From Bradymonas sediminis (lineage in GTDB: Bacteria; Myxococcota_A; Bradymonadia; Bradymonadales; Bradymonadaceae): a stretch of DNA of 64,000 bases. The position numbers were made by a program, and so were the translations under genes. The notes beneath the pieces were generated by a model. It was not told where the DNA came from, searched no databases, and was given only the letters and a program-made list of their open reading frames with translations. Of this stretch, positions 53,705 to 63,220 are shown one piece after another. Numbering within the stretch: position 1 is the first letter of the stretch; every line of letters starts with the position of its first letter. The stretch lies in NCBI RefSeq assembly GCF_003258315.1, contig NZ_CP030032.1, positions 410,001 through 474,000 of the forward strand. Direction: 5' to 3'.

Positions 53705-55696
53705 TTAAAGCAGGGATTTTGCCAGTTTCGCGATATGGTCGCCGGTGAAGCCCATCTTCTCGAAGATGACCTCCGCCGGGGCCGATTTACCGAAGCCCGG
53801 GATGCTGTGGACGATGCCGTTGAGCCCGACATAGCGCTCCCAGCCGAAGCTGCAAGCGGCCTCGACGGCGACGCGGCGGCCGACATTTTTGGGCAGCACT
53901 TTCTCTTTCCAGGCGTCGTCCTGGGCCTCGAAGACCTCCCAGGACGGCATGCTGACGACGCGGACCGCGACGCCCTCGGCGCGCAGGATATCATAGGCGG
54001 CTATGCAGGTGCCGACCTCGCTGCCGGTGCCGATCAGAATGACGTCCGGGGTTTGCTCGCCGCCGGCCAGGATATAGGCGCCGCGGGTGGCGTCGCCGAT
54101 GCTTCCCAGCGCGTCGCGGTCATAGGTGGCGACCGCCTGGCGGGTCAGCGCGAAGGCCGACGGACCGGTGGTATTCTCGATGGCGACCTTCCAGCACTCG
54201 CGGGTCTCATTGGCGTCGGCCGGGCGAAGCACCGTCATATTGGGCATCGCGCGCAGCGAGGCGAGCTGTTCGATGGGCTGGTGGGTCGGGCCGTCCTCGC
54301 CCAGGCCGATCGAGTCGTGGGTGAATACGCCGATGGTCGGCGTCTTCATCAGGGCGGCCAGGCGAAGCGCCGGGCGCATATAATCCGAAAAGATCAGGAA
54401 GGTCGCGCCGAATCCGCGCACCCCGCCGTGCAGGTTCATGCCGTTTGCTGCGGCGCCCATGGCGTGCTCGCGCACACCGAAGTGGATATTCTGGGCGTCG
54501 CGCGTCTCGCGGCTGAAGACGCCGTAATCGGGGAAGAGCGTCAGGTTCGAGCCGGCCAGGTCGGCCGAGCCGCCGCTGAACTCGGGCAGGGCTGCGTAGA
54601 TGCGCTCGACGACTTTGCCGCTGGCCTTGCGCGTGGCCATGCCCTTGGCGTCGGGGGCAAATTGCGGCAGGTCGGCGTCCCAATTCTCGGGCAACTCACC
54701 GGCCAGCCGGCGGGTTAATTCGGCGTATTTTTCGGGGTTCTCGGCGGCGTATTTCTCCATCCGGTCGGCCCACTCGCTCTCGAGCTTGTGGCCCTGGTCG
54801 GCGGCGGCGCCCATATGCTCGAGGACTTCTTCGGGGATGAAGAACGGCTCTTTGGACGGCCATCCGAGCGCCTCTTTGGTGCGCGCGATTTCTTCGTCGC
54901 CCAGCGGCGAGCCGTGGGAGCTCGAGGTGCCGGCTTTTGCCGGCGAGCCGTAGCCGATGACCGTGCGCAGCGCGATGATGCTGGGCTTGTCGGTGGCCTC
55001 TTTGGCCTCCTCGATGGCCGCGTCGATCGCGTCGAGGTCGGTGCCGTCGGAGACGCGCTGGACATGCCAGCCGTAGGACTCAAAACGCGCGCAGACATCT
55101 TCGGTGAAGCTGATATCGGTGCCGCCGTCGATGGTGATATTATTGTCGTCATAGATATAGACGAGCTTGCCCAGGCCCAGGTGGCCGGCCAGCGAGGCGG
55201 CCTCGTGGGAGATGCCCTCCATAAGGTCGCCGTCGGAGCAAATCACATAGGTGAAGTGGTCGACCACGCCGTCGAAGCGCGCGTTGAGCTGCGCCTCGGC
55301 GATGGCCATCCCCACGGCGGTCGCGAAGCCCTGGCCCAGCGGCCCGGTGGCCATCTCGACGCCTTCGGTCTCGAAATTCTCGGGATGCCCGGGGGTCACG
55401 CTTCCCCATTGGCGGAAGTTCTTAATTTCTTCGAGGGTCATCTGCTCGTAGCCGGTCAGATGGAGCAGCGAGTAGAGCAGCATCGAGGCGTGGCCGGCCG
55501 ACAAAATGAAGCGGTCGCGGTTATCCCAGCGCGGGTTTTTGGGGTTGTGGCGCAGGTGGTTTTGCCAGAGCACATAGGCCGCCGGGGCCAGGCCCATGGG
55601 CGCGCCCGGATGTCCGCTATTGGCTTTTTGAACCGCGTCCATGGCCAGCGTGCGAATCGTGTTGACGCTCAACTCTTCGATGCGTTGCTCACTCAT
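53705..55696 (-). CDS. tkt: Transketolase
   Basis: This full-length 663-residue transketolase has [38 protein letters not shown], the thiamine-diphosphate motif [30 protein letters not shown] and the second-domain [20 protein letters not shown]. It transfers two-carbon ketol units between sugar phosphates in the pentose phosphate pathway. A 23-bp inverted repeat at 55757-55779 lies 61 bp upstream of the ATG and may control it. Confidence 0.97.
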   Translation of the reverse strand: MSEQRIEELSVNTIRTLAMDAVQKANSGHPGAPMGLAPAAYVLWQNHLRHNPKNPRWDNRDRFILSAGHASMLLYSLLHLTGYEQMTLEEIKNFRQWGSVTPGHPENFETEGVEMATGPLGQGFATAVGMAIAEAQLNARFDGVVDHFTYVICSDGDLMEGISHEAASLAGHLGLGKLVYIYDDNNITIDGGTDISFTEDVCARFESYGWHVQRVSDGTDLDAIDAAIEEAKEATDKPSIIALRTVIGYGSPAKAGTSSSHGSPLGDEEIARTKEALGWPSKEPFFIPEEVLEHMGAAADQGHKLESEWADRMEKYAAENPEKYAELTRRLAGELPENWDADLPQFAPDAKGMATRKASGKVVERIYAALPEFSGGSADLAGSNLTLFPDYGVFSRETRDAQNIHFGVREHAMGAAANGMNLHGGVRGFGATFLIFSDYMRPALRLAALMKTPTIGVFTHDSIGLGEDGPTHQPIEQLASLRAMPNMTVLRPADANETRECWKVAIENTTGPSAFALTRQAVATYDRDALGSIGDATRGAYILAGGEQTPDVILIGTGSEVGTCIAAYDILRAEGVAVRVVSMPSWEVFEAQDDAWKEKVLPKNVGRRVAVEAACSFGWERYVGLNGIVHSIPGFGKSAPAEVIFEKMGFTGDHIAKLAKSLL

Positions 55697-55756
55697 CTAG
55701 GGTCCCTTTTATTCGTAGGAAAATGGTGCGTAGAAATATATTCTTGCGAAAAATTT

Positions 55757-55779
55757 GATTATCCTATGTGCGGATAATC
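55757..55779. promoter_or_regulatory. Inverted repeat upstream of transketolase
   Basis: GATTATCC (55757-55764) and GGATAATC (55772-55779) are perfect 8-bp complements around a 7-bp spacer in an AT-rich region. No T-run follows, so an operator is more likely than a terminator. Nothing else was recognised in 55697-55923. Confidence 0.45.
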
Positions 55780-55923
55780 GAAGATAAAATTTTGTATCTC
55801 AGTCGCTTAAGCGTACCCGGCATTCATGCCGCTTTAGGCGGGTTGTGTCAATCCGAACTCCCCGCGGATATACGCGCGGGCGTGGCGGCAAAATGGTGCG
55901 CACGGGCGCCGAAAAGGCGAGCG

Positions 55924-56868
55924 CTATTTGATGATTAATTCAAGGCGCGGGCCGGTCTCCAACAGCACTCGCCCGTTGTCGGCGATATGCATGTCCCCGT
56001 CGATGGTATAGCCGATGGGCTGCTCCGAGATAAATTCCGCGCTGTGCGTGACCGCCGAGCGGATCTTATCCTCGGGGACCGGCAGACCCAGGCGGATGCG
56101 CGGCAATTGCATCGCCGTGGTGACCGCGCCCGAGGTGATGCCGAGCATATGGAAGGTTGCGGGGGCTTCTTCGCTGCGAATAAAGGGGCGGAATCCAAGG
56201 CCGATCTGGTCGACCGTGGAGGCGACCACCGAGATATAATCGCGCTCGGTCCAGACCTCGTCGTCGAGCTCGATGCGCGCGCGGAAGGGGCGGAAGAGCT
56301 GCTTGGTTAAATCGCTATTAAAAAAGGTGCCGACCGCGGCCTGTCCCAGCAGGCGCGCGGCGATGGCCGGGCTGGGGTCGCCGGTGGCGTAATACGCCTC
56401 CAGGAAGTTGGCGACCATGCCGTTGCCAAAGATAAAGCCGTACCGGCTTCCGGTGGCGTCCGTGACTTTTAATAGGTCGCGCTCAGTGGTCTCAAATGGT
56501 TGATTTGTATAGTATTTCTCAACCAGGTTGGCCAACAGGCGAGAGGGCGTCCCCTTGACTCCGACGGCATTGGACACAGTGTTCATGGTGCCTCCCCGTA
56601 AGAGCGCGATTTTCGGCAGCGGTTTGTCGCCCCAGACCTCGATGAATTTGGTCAGGGTGACATGATTGGTGCCATCCCCGCCGTTGAGCGCGAGGATATC
56701 GATATCGTTCTCTTTGAATTGCTGGGCCGCCTCGCCGACGTCCTCGATGCGGTTGGTCAATTCATGATTGTCATCCTGGCCCAGGATATAGGCCAGGCGA
56801 CGCATCTGTTCGGGGTGACGCCGATTGCGGCGGCTATGTGGGTTGCTGATGATTCCAATACCAGGCAT
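55924..56868 (-). CDS. Diacylglycerol-kinase-like lipid kinase (YegS/DagK family)
   Basis: The protein has 314 residues and begins MPGIGIISNPHSRRNRRHPE (nucleotide-binding fold of the family), followed by the catalytic loop DILALNGGDGTNHVTLTKF and LLRGGTMNTVSNAVG. The C-terminal beta-sandwich ends YTIDGDMHIADNGRVLLE. Members phosphorylate diacylglycerol or related lipids; the exact lipid is unknown. It is divergent from glgP with 104 bp between. Confidence 0.88.
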   Translation of the reverse strand: MPGIGIISNPHSRRNRRHPEQMRRLAYILGQDDNHELTNRIEDVGEAAQQFKENDIDILALNGGDGTNHVTLTKFIEVWGDKPLPKIALLRGGTMNTVSNAVGVKGTPSRLLANLVEKYYTNQPFETTERDLLKVTDATGSRYGFIFGNGMVANFLEAYYATGDPSPAIAARLLGQAAVGTFFNSDLTKQLFRPFRARIELDDEVWTERDYISVVASTVDQIGLGFRPFIRSEEAPATFHMLGITSGAVTTAMQLPRIRLGLPVPEDKIRSAVTHSAEFISEQPIGYTIDGDMHIADNGRVLLETGPRLELIIK

Positions 56869-56972
56869 GCGCGCGACTCCTTGAAATGTCCGCCGTTGAA
56901 TAGCAAAGTGCGCTTTCCCGCGGCAAGTGTCCGGTATTTAATTAATACCCGTCTAATATTCCGAGACCTTTT

Positions 56973-59111
56973 ATGACGACCAAGACTAAATATCCACTGG
57001 TGCGAAAGCTCGAGGCGCTTGCGCACAACCTGCGATGGTGTTGGCAGCCGGATGGCTGGCGGGTCTTTCGAGACCTCGACGCGCAGCTATGGCATAAGTG
57101 CAGCCACAATCCTATTGCCTTTTTGGAAGAATGGGAGCCCGCGGAGCTCGAGGCGCGCGCGCAGCGCACGGGTCTGGCGGGGCGGATTCATAACGGACAC
57201 CAGAAATTGGTCGACTATCTGGCCCGGCGCGGGCCCGAGGCGCGCATGAGCGCGGGGCCGCTGCACACCCGGCCGGTGGCGTATTTTTGCGCTGAGTTTG
57301 GCATTCACGAATCCCTGCCGATCTATTCGGGCGGGCTGGGCATTCTTGCCGGCGACCATATGAAGGCGGCCAGTGATTTGAGCATCCCGCTGGTGGGCGT
57401 GGGGCTCTTTTATCCGCTGGGGTATTTTCAGCAATCGATCGATGAGGACGGCTGGCAGCAGGAGCATTACGGGCGCACCGACGTCGCCAAGCTCCCGCTG
57501 ACCAAGGTCGTCGACGCCGACGGGGCGCCGCTTGAGATCGAGATCGACATGGGGAGCGAGCGCATCAAGGCCTATGTGTGGCGCGCGCCGGTCGGGCGAA
57601 ATGAGTTGCTGATGCTCGACTCCGACGTGCCGGGCAATAACCCCGACGACCGCCTGCTCACCAGCCAACTCTACGGCGGCGACCGGCGCATGCGCATTCG
57701 CCAGGAGATTTTGCTCGGCGTGGGCGGTGTGCGGGCGCTGGCCGCGCTGGGCATCGACCCGGCGGTCTATCATCTCAACGAGGGCCACAGCGCGTTTGCC
57801 ACCTTTGAGCTGGCCGCGCGCTATATGGAGCGCGAGGGCATCTTTTTTGAGGAGGCCCGCGACAAGGTCGCGCGCCAGACCGTCTTCACCACGCATACGC
57901 CGGTGCCGGCCGGGCACGACCGCTTTCATATCGAGCTCTTCGAGGAGATGCTCGGTTGGATGCGCCCGCGCCTGGGCATCGACCACCGCGAGTTCCACGG
58001 ATTCGGGCGCATCGACCTCAATAATCCGAACGAATCGTTTTGCATGACCGTGCTGGCGCTCAAGATGAGCCGGTATCGCAACGGCGTGAGTAATCTGCAC
58101 GGCGAGGTCAGCCGGCAGATGTGGCGCGACCTGTGGCCGCATGGCGAGCTCAAAGATGTGCCGATCGGGCATATCACCAACGGCGTGCATGTGCCGTCGT
58201 TTTTAGCCCCGGAGATGCGCACCCTCTACGATAAATATCTGGAGCCGGGGTGGGAGCATCATCAGGAGAAGCCGGAGGCCTGGGCGGGGCTCGCCAACCT
58301 GGAGCCCGGCGAGTTGTGGGAGACCCACCAACTGCTCAAGGCGAAGCTCATCGAGTTTATCAACGACCGCGTCGCGACCCAGACCGCGCCCAAAGGAGAG
58401 GGCGAGGGGCAGGTCGTGCCGGGCTCGGGTTTTGCCCCCGAGACGCTCACCATTGGTTTTGCGCGCCGCTTCGCGACCTATAAACGTGCCGATCTCATCA
58501 TGGATGACCTCGAGCGTTTTAAGCGCCTGATCCGCGACGCAGACCGCCCGATTCAGATCATCTACGCCGGCAAGGCTCACCCGGCCGACGAATACGGCAA
58601 GGCGCTTATCCAGAAGATCGTGCAGGTCACGACCGACCCGGAGTTTGAGGGGCGCGTCGTCTTCTTGGCCGACTACGAGATGAACGTCGCTCGCCATATG
58701 CTCCACGGCGTCGACATCTGGCTGAATAATCCGCGACGCCCGCAGGAAGCCTGCGGCACCAGCGGGCAAAAGGTCGTGCTCAATGGGGCGCTCAACTGCT
58801 CCATCCTCGACGGCTGGTGGGCCGAGGCCTACGACGGGCGCAATGGCTTTGCCATCGGCGACACCTCCGAATATGCCGACCCGGGCCAGCAGGACGTGCA
58901 CGACGCGCGCGCCCTCTACGATGTCCTCGAGAACGAGGTCATCCCCCTGTATTATGACACCGACGCGAGCGGCCTGCCGATTGAGTGGATCGAGCGGGTC
59001 AAGTGGAGCATCATCAGCCTGGGCTGGCGATTTAACGCCAGCCGGATGTTGCTCGATTATCTCAACCTCGCCTATTTGCCGGCGGCGGGGGCGACCAGCG
59101 CGCAAATGTGA
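56973..59111 (+). CDS. glgP: Alpha-glucan phosphorylase
   Basis: This 712-residue phosphorylase is of the shorter alpha-glucan phosphorylase branch: a N-terminal DUF3417-like head (LEALAHNLRWCWQPDGWRVF), AYFCAEFGIHESLPIYSGGL, GILAGDHMKAASDL, YHLNEGHSAFATFEL, and the PLP-lysine segment ACGTSGQKVVLNGALNCSIL. It releases glucose-1-phosphate from glycogen or maltodextrin. GTSGQK replaces the more usual GTSGMK, keeping the Lys. A fragment resembling its REFHGFGRIDLNN segment recurs about 2.1 kb downstream. Confidence 0.94.
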   Translation: MTTKTKYPLVRKLEALAHNLRWCWQPDGWRVFRDLDAQLWHKCSHNPIAFLEEWEPAELEARAQRTGLAGRIHNGHQKLVDYLARRGPEARMSAGPLHTRPVAYFCAEFGIHESLPIYSGGLGILAGDHMKAASDLSIPLVGVGLFYPLGYFQQSIDEDGWQQEHYGRTDVAKLPLTKVVDADGAPLEIEIDMGSERIKAYVWRAPVGRNELLMLDSDVPGNNPDDRLLTSQLYGGDRRMRIRQEILLGVGGVRALAALGIDPAVYHLNEGHSAFATFELAARYMEREGIFFEEARDKVARQTVFTTHTPVPAGHDRFHIELFEEMLGWMRPRLGIDHREFHGFGRIDLNNPNESFCMTVLALKMSRYRNGVSNLHGEVSRQMWRDLWPHGELKDVPIGHITNGVHVPSFLAPEMRTLYDKYLEPGWEHHQEKPEAWAGLANLEPGELWETHQLLKAKLIEFINDRVATQTAPKGEGEGQVVPGSGFAPETLTIGFARRFATYKRADLIMDDLERFKRLIRDADRPIQIIYAGKAHPADEYGKALIQKIVQVTTDPEFEGRVVFLADYEMNVARHMLHGVDIWLNNPRRPQEACGTSGQKVVLNGALNCSILDGWWAEAYDGRNGFAIGDTSEYADPGQQDVHDARALYDVLENEVIPLYYDTDASGLPIEWIERVKWSIISLGWRFNASRMLLDYLNLAYLPAAGATSAQM

Positions 59112-59457
59112 GCGATGGAATCGGAGCCGACCTTCAAGTCCAAGAGCGCCAGCGCATCGGCCCGCCCCGACCCCAGGATGATTCGCGTCGCCAAAGACCG
59201 CGACGTCGGGGTGGTTCCTCGGGCAACGCTAAACTCTTGGGAGCGCTCACCTCCATAAACTATTCATCAGATCTGCGCCTGTGAAACAACTGCCGTGTTG
59301 CTTCTCGATGTTGAAACCTTATACAAGCTGGGGATGCGCTGCCCTCCGCCGACAAAATCGGCGTGGGTGACGCCAGCGTTGTCGGTGCCACGAATGTCCA
59401 ACGGCAGTATGGCGCTAGTCGCCTAGTGACCGTACTGAGAAGGAGCTGTGCGAACCC
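59112..59457. other. 346-bp region between glgP and the TRIC-type gene
   Basis: A 47-codon ORF (59115-59258, beginning MESEPTFKSKSASASARPDP) follows the glgP stop by three bases. It has no Shine-Dalgarno of its own and no recognisable family, so it is probably spurious or a relic. The rest shows no hairpin, RNA or repeat. Confidence 0.3.
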
Positions 59458-60072
59458 ATGATTCGTCTATTGCTGATATTATTGGACCTTGGTGGCACGT
59501 TTGTGTTCGCGCTCAGCGGCGCGATGGCGGCAGGCAAGCATCGCCTCGACATTTTCGGCATCATGGTACTGGCCTTCGCGGCGGGCAATGCTGGCGGCAT
59601 CCTGCGCGACCTTTTGATCGGCGCGACACCGCCGTCCGCCATCGAGCATTTGAGTTATCTGGGCGTGTCGCTCTTGGCTGGTTTCATCGTCTTTTTTTGG
59701 GACCCATTGGTTAACCGGCATAACCCATTGATACTGTGGTTCGACGCCCTTGGCCTGGCGTTCTTCGCGGTCGCGGGGGCAGAAAAGGCGCTGGCTTTCG
59801 GGCTCAATCCGGTCATGGCCGCCCTGCTGGGCATGGTGACGGGCGTGGGTGGCGGAATGTTGCGAGACCTGCTGGTGATGCAAATCCCGACGGTGCTGCG
59901 CGCCGACCTCTACGCCTCGGCCGCGCTCACCGGCGCCACGATCGTGGTCCTCGGCCATATGCTGCACATTACCTCGGTTGGGAGCATCTTGGTGGGCGGG
60001 CTCGCCTGCTTTTTCCTGCGCTATATGGCCATTCGCCATGGCTGGCATCTGCCCCACGCCCGAGCCTCTTAG
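59458..60072 (+). CDS. TRIC-type cation channel family protein (UPF0126/YicG-like)
   Basis: The protein has 204 residues and about seven membrane spans arranged as two homologous halves: GTFVFALSGAMAAGKHRLDI with NAGGILRDLLIGATPP, then FFAVAGAEKALAFGLNPVMA with GVGGGMLRDLLVMQIP. The twin GGxLRDLL motifs are diagnostic of prokaryotic TRIC channels. AAGGAG precedes the ATG at good distance. It probably forms a K+-conducting trimer; the physiological role is unknown. Confidence 0.92.
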   Translation: MIRLLLILLDLGGTFVFALSGAMAAGKHRLDIFGIMVLAFAAGNAGGILRDLLIGATPPSAIEHLSYLGVSLLAGFIVFFWDPLVNRHNPLILWFDALGLAFFAVAGAEKALAFGLNPVMAALLGMVTGVGGGMLRDLLVMQIPTVLRADLYASAALTGATIVVLGHMLHITSVGSILVGGLACFFLRYMAIRHGWHLPHARAS

Positions 60073-60090
60073 AACATTTCATGAGTTCAT

Positions 60091-60201
60091 GCGTCGAGTC
60101 CGCGAGTTCCACGGCTTCGGGCGCGTCGACCTCAACAACAATTCGCCGGTTAAAAGAGTACGCAAAAGCCCCGGGCGCCGCGTTGAGCGGCGCCCGGGGC
60201 T
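60091..60201 (+). pseudogene. Relic of a glycogen phosphorylase-like gene
   Basis: Positions 60101-60139 match 57987-58025 of glgP at 35 of 39 bases. Three of the four differences are synonymous in the glgP frame and the other is Ile to Val, encoding REFHGFGRVDLNN against REFHGFGRIDLNN. The frame opens at ATG 60091 and closes within the terminator, so this is a fragment, not a gene. It suggests a former second glgP copy or a recombination scar. Confidence 0.5.
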
Positions 60202-60203
60202 TT
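60165..60203. terminator. Convergent-gene terminator
   Basis: The perfect 17-bp stem AAAGCCCCGGGCGCCGC (60165-60181) with its complement at 60187-60203 encloses a 5-nt loop. The T-run is better on the minus strand (TTTT). It separates the TRIC-type gene from the 902-aa lipoprotein gene. Confidence 0.8.
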
Positions 60204-60240
60204 GAGTTAGGGGCAGTGATATTTGACTATGCCTGTAGGA

Positions 60241-62949
60241 TTATAGCGCGTCGATCCGGTACACCATGCCGTAGGCCGGGTTGGCGGCGTTGCGGCGCAG
60301 CTTCAGGTAATAGTCTCCAGCGAGCAGGTTCTCCAGCTGAAGTTGACCGTAGAAGGGCGCGGATGTCACGACATTTTCTCCCGCGTCGAGCAGCTCAATT
60401 TGGCCATATTGGAAGGTATATGGACCGAATTGTTCGAGCTCGAGGGTGATGATGTCGCCGCTATTCATATCGGCGGCCAGGGTGAAGGAGAAATAGTCGA
60501 CATCGACGTCGCTCGGCAATTCCCCGTAGATGCTGGTCCCCGCCTGCAGCTCACTGAGGTCAAAGGAGGTCGCGCTGGCGGCGGCGTTGTTGGGCTCCGC
60601 TTCCAACATCCCCATATCGGTGGCCGCGCTGAGCTTATAGGTCAGCGGCGAGGTCGGGTGCTGGCGGGTGGCCTCGATATGCAGGAAGTAGGTCTCCGAG
60701 GCCTGCAGTCCCGTGGCCATCGTCACGCAACCATTATAGAGCGCGTGGGGGTTATTGACGCCCACCAGATCGCCGTTCTGGTCGCTCAACGTGCAGCGGA
60801 AGGACGCGCTGGCGGAGTCGAGCGGGTCGACGATCAACGAGAAGACCTCGTCGGCGGCCATGTCGGCCGGGATGGTGAAGGTATAATAATCGTCATCCAG
60901 GCTTCCCGGGACCGAGCCGTACAGCGCGGAGCTGATATCGAAGGGGTTCGCCAGCAGCGGACCGTTGTTGGGCTCGACCTCCAATTGCTGCGCCGGGTCG
61001 ACGTTCAACTCCAGGCTATAGCCGGCGTGGGCCTGGTTGGTGGCCGTGACCTTGAGCAGAGTGGTGCCCGGGGCGAGCAGGGTTTCGTGGAATGTCAGGG
61101 TGCCGTTCTGGAAGCCGCGGTTGGCCAGGGTCGTGTTGTCTTCGGCCAAGAAGTACAGGCCGATTTGCTTGCTGGCCTCTCCGTCGATCTCGCCCGAGAT
61201 CACCACCGCGTCGGTGTTGCTGACCAGGTAGAAATCGGATGCCCAGGCGTCCAGTTGATCGCTCTGAGTGTGCGCCACGGTATCACCGCTGGCGACCTCA
61301 CCCAGATCCACGGGCGTGCTGGTGGTGATGGTCGTCACCAGGTTCTCCAGGTCGAAGGAGTTCCCCGGGCGAATCTCGAGTCGGTAGCTGCCGCCGTGGG
61401 CGCTATAGGCATAGGAATAGCGCCCCTGCGGGACGTTCTCGTAGGCGTAGCCGTAGTCGGGGGCCGGCACCATATGGTCGCCCGACATATCGGTCAGCCT
61501 GATCTGCGTCGGGGCGAAGGCGGTGTCATTGGCGAATTTAAGCTCGATAAGCTGGCCGGCCTCGACCTCAAAGGTATAGGCGACGCTCTCGCCGTCGGGC
61601 ACGTCGACCGGGGCGCTGGAGATCGCGTCGTCGGCCCCGATGGAGCCCAGGCCCTGGGTGTCACTGGAGACCGCGGCGCTGATCTCAAAGGCGGTAGCCA
61701 GCCCTTCGACCGTCAACCAATCCGCGACCACCTGGAGCTCGCCGGAGGCTGGCGCGAGCAATTGCAGCGTGTCGCCCTGGGCGATCTGATGTGAGCCAAT
61801 ATAGGCGCCGTCGGCCCAGATCTGCAGGACGCCGCGCGCGCTGGGCTGGCTGGTCTCGACCTGCAGGGTGACGTCATCGCCCGCGCTCAGGCCGGTGAGG
61901 TTGAAGAAGTTGTCGCCCAGGGTGCTGTACTCTCCGCTGAGCGAGCCGCCGTTGGCGTCCACGTCGACGGGCGTGGGCGCGTCGATCTCTTCGATGGTGC
62001 CGACATAGCCCCAATCGTCGCCGCCGTAGGGGCCCGCGACGCTGCTGCCCGACACAATCGCCGCGGCATAGGCCGCCGGCATCACCGTCACGGTATAGGT
62101 GCCGTCGACCGGGATCAGGATTTGGCGCGCGGTGTCGGCGCCGCCAAGCTGCGGGCTCAAGCGCTGGAATCCATTGGGGCCTTCGACCAAAAACGCCGGT
62201 GAGGGGATGCCGGTGGACTGCACCGACAGCTGCAGCAATTGTCCGGCCACCGCCTCGAAGTGGAAGATATCCAGGTCCTGGTCGACTTCGCCGTCGCCGC
62301 TTAAATCGCTCGGCGCATCGATCTTGCCGGTGAAGACCGTGCGCTCGCCGATGCTCTTGAGGGTCAACGCGTTGGTCTGGCCGCCGTGGGCCGGGTCGTT
62401 ATTCTCGACCTCTTCGACGTCTGCTTGGGCGGCCAACTCCTGGGCCGGGCTCACGCAGATTCCGCCCAGGAGCACATCGCCGACCTGGCAGGCGTCGGGC
62501 AGGCAGAGGCCGGACGCCTCGTCGAAGACCGTGCCGCTGTCGCAGACATCGGCCGTGGGGACGCATTCGCCCGAGCCGCTGTCCAGGGCCGTTCCCTGGC
62601 CACATTCGGGGCCGCCGGCGGCCACGCACTCGCCGCTGTTGGGGTCGAGGTTCTCCCCCGCCTGACAGGCGTCCGCCGCGATTACGCATTGGCCATCTTG
62701 CAGCGTTGTCTTGGGGCCACAGGCGGTCTCGGCGCCGTCGGGCACGCAGGCGCCGTCTTGCTCGACGGTGCCCGCCCCGCACTCAAGCTCGTCACCGGGT
62801 TGCTCACCGATGGTCTGGTCCGCCACGCATTGCTCGCCTTTTTGGACCGTCCCCGGCCCGCATTCGGTGCTGTCGCCACAGCCAGCGCTAGGCAGCGCCA
62901 ATAGAACGGCGGCTGCGAGGATGAGATATAGATTCGTTTTCGACTGCAT
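60241..62949 (-). CDS. 902-aa repetitive Cys-rich surface lipoprotein
   Basis: The lipoprotein signal ends ALPSAGC. Residues 30-170 hold seven short Cys modules of 16-22 residues with the pattern ECGPGTVQKGEQCVAD, ECGAGTVEQDGACVPD, ACGPKTTLQDGQCVIA and so on. Then come at least five beta-rich PPC-like domains, several introduced by EVENNDPA, EVEPNNGP or EAEPNNAA and containing DxDYxxFTxxA cores. The last ends NLLAGDYYLKLRRNAANPAY. This is the same class as the giant lipoprotein at 7676, with a different Cys module. It probably acts on the outer surface; no catalytic motif is seen. Confidence 0.85.
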   Translation of the reverse strand: MQSKTNLYLILAAAVLLALPSAGCGDSTECGPGTVQKGEQCVADQTIGEQPGDELECGAGTVEQDGACVPDGAETACGPKTTLQDGQCVIAADACQAGENLDPNSGECVAAGGPECGQGTALDSGSGECVPTADVCDSGTVFDEASGLCLPDACQVGDVLLGGICVSPAQELAAQADVEEVENNDPAHGGQTNALTLKSIGERTVFTGKIDAPSDLSGDGEVDQDLDIFHFEAVAGQLLQLSVQSTGIPSPAFLVEGPNGFQRLSPQLGGADTARQILIPVDGTYTVTVMPAAYAAAIVSGSSVAGPYGGDDWGYVGTIEEIDAPTPVDVDANGGSLSGEYSTLGDNFFNLTGLSAGDDVTLQVETSQPSARGVLQIWADGAYIGSHQIAQGDTLQLLAPASGELQVVADWLTVEGLATAFEISAAVSSDTQGLGSIGADDAISSAPVDVPDGESVAYTFEVEAGQLIELKFANDTAFAPTQIRLTDMSGDHMVPAPDYGYAYENVPQGRYSYAYSAHGGSYRLEIRPGNSFDLENLVTTITTSTPVDLGEVASGDTVAHTQSDQLDAWASDFYLVSNTDAVVISGEIDGEASKQIGLYFLAEDNTTLANRGFQNGTLTFHETLLAPGTTLLKVTATNQAHAGYSLELNVDPAQQLEVEPNNGPLLANPFDISSALYGSVPGSLDDDYYTFTIPADMAADEVFSLIVDPLDSASASFRCTLSDQNGDLVGVNNPHALYNGCVTMATGLQASETYFLHIEATRQHPTSPLTYKLSAATDMGMLEAEPNNAAASATSFDLSELQAGTSIYGELPSDVDVDYFSFTLAADMNSGDIITLELEQFGPYTFQYGQIELLDAGENVVTSAPFYGQLQLENLLAGDYYLKLRRNAANPAYGMVYRIDAL

Positions 62950-63220
62950 TGTTGTTCTCCAATAGAGGGAAATAATAATCAGCGCGAAGGTCTGACTGAG
63001 CGGATACTACGGATTATCGAATGCAGTATCAGCGCAACGTCGGCGCAATTCTGGCGCAATTATTTTGGCGCTTGATTTCCCCCCCAAATCGGGCCGCTGG
63101 GGCGCTCGAAGGTCGGCGAAAAGGGGCGAGGGATAATCGGCGTTTCGGATTGAATAAACCCATCGTGATTGATAGCTTGAGCGCCCCAATGGGTCCCCTG
63201 CACTGCAAAGAAGTAAGGTT

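Noticed and set aside
60343-61794. A 483-codon open frame antisense to the 902-aa lipoprotein gene
   Set aside because: No recognisable motif; the sense frame has a lipobox and repeated domains.
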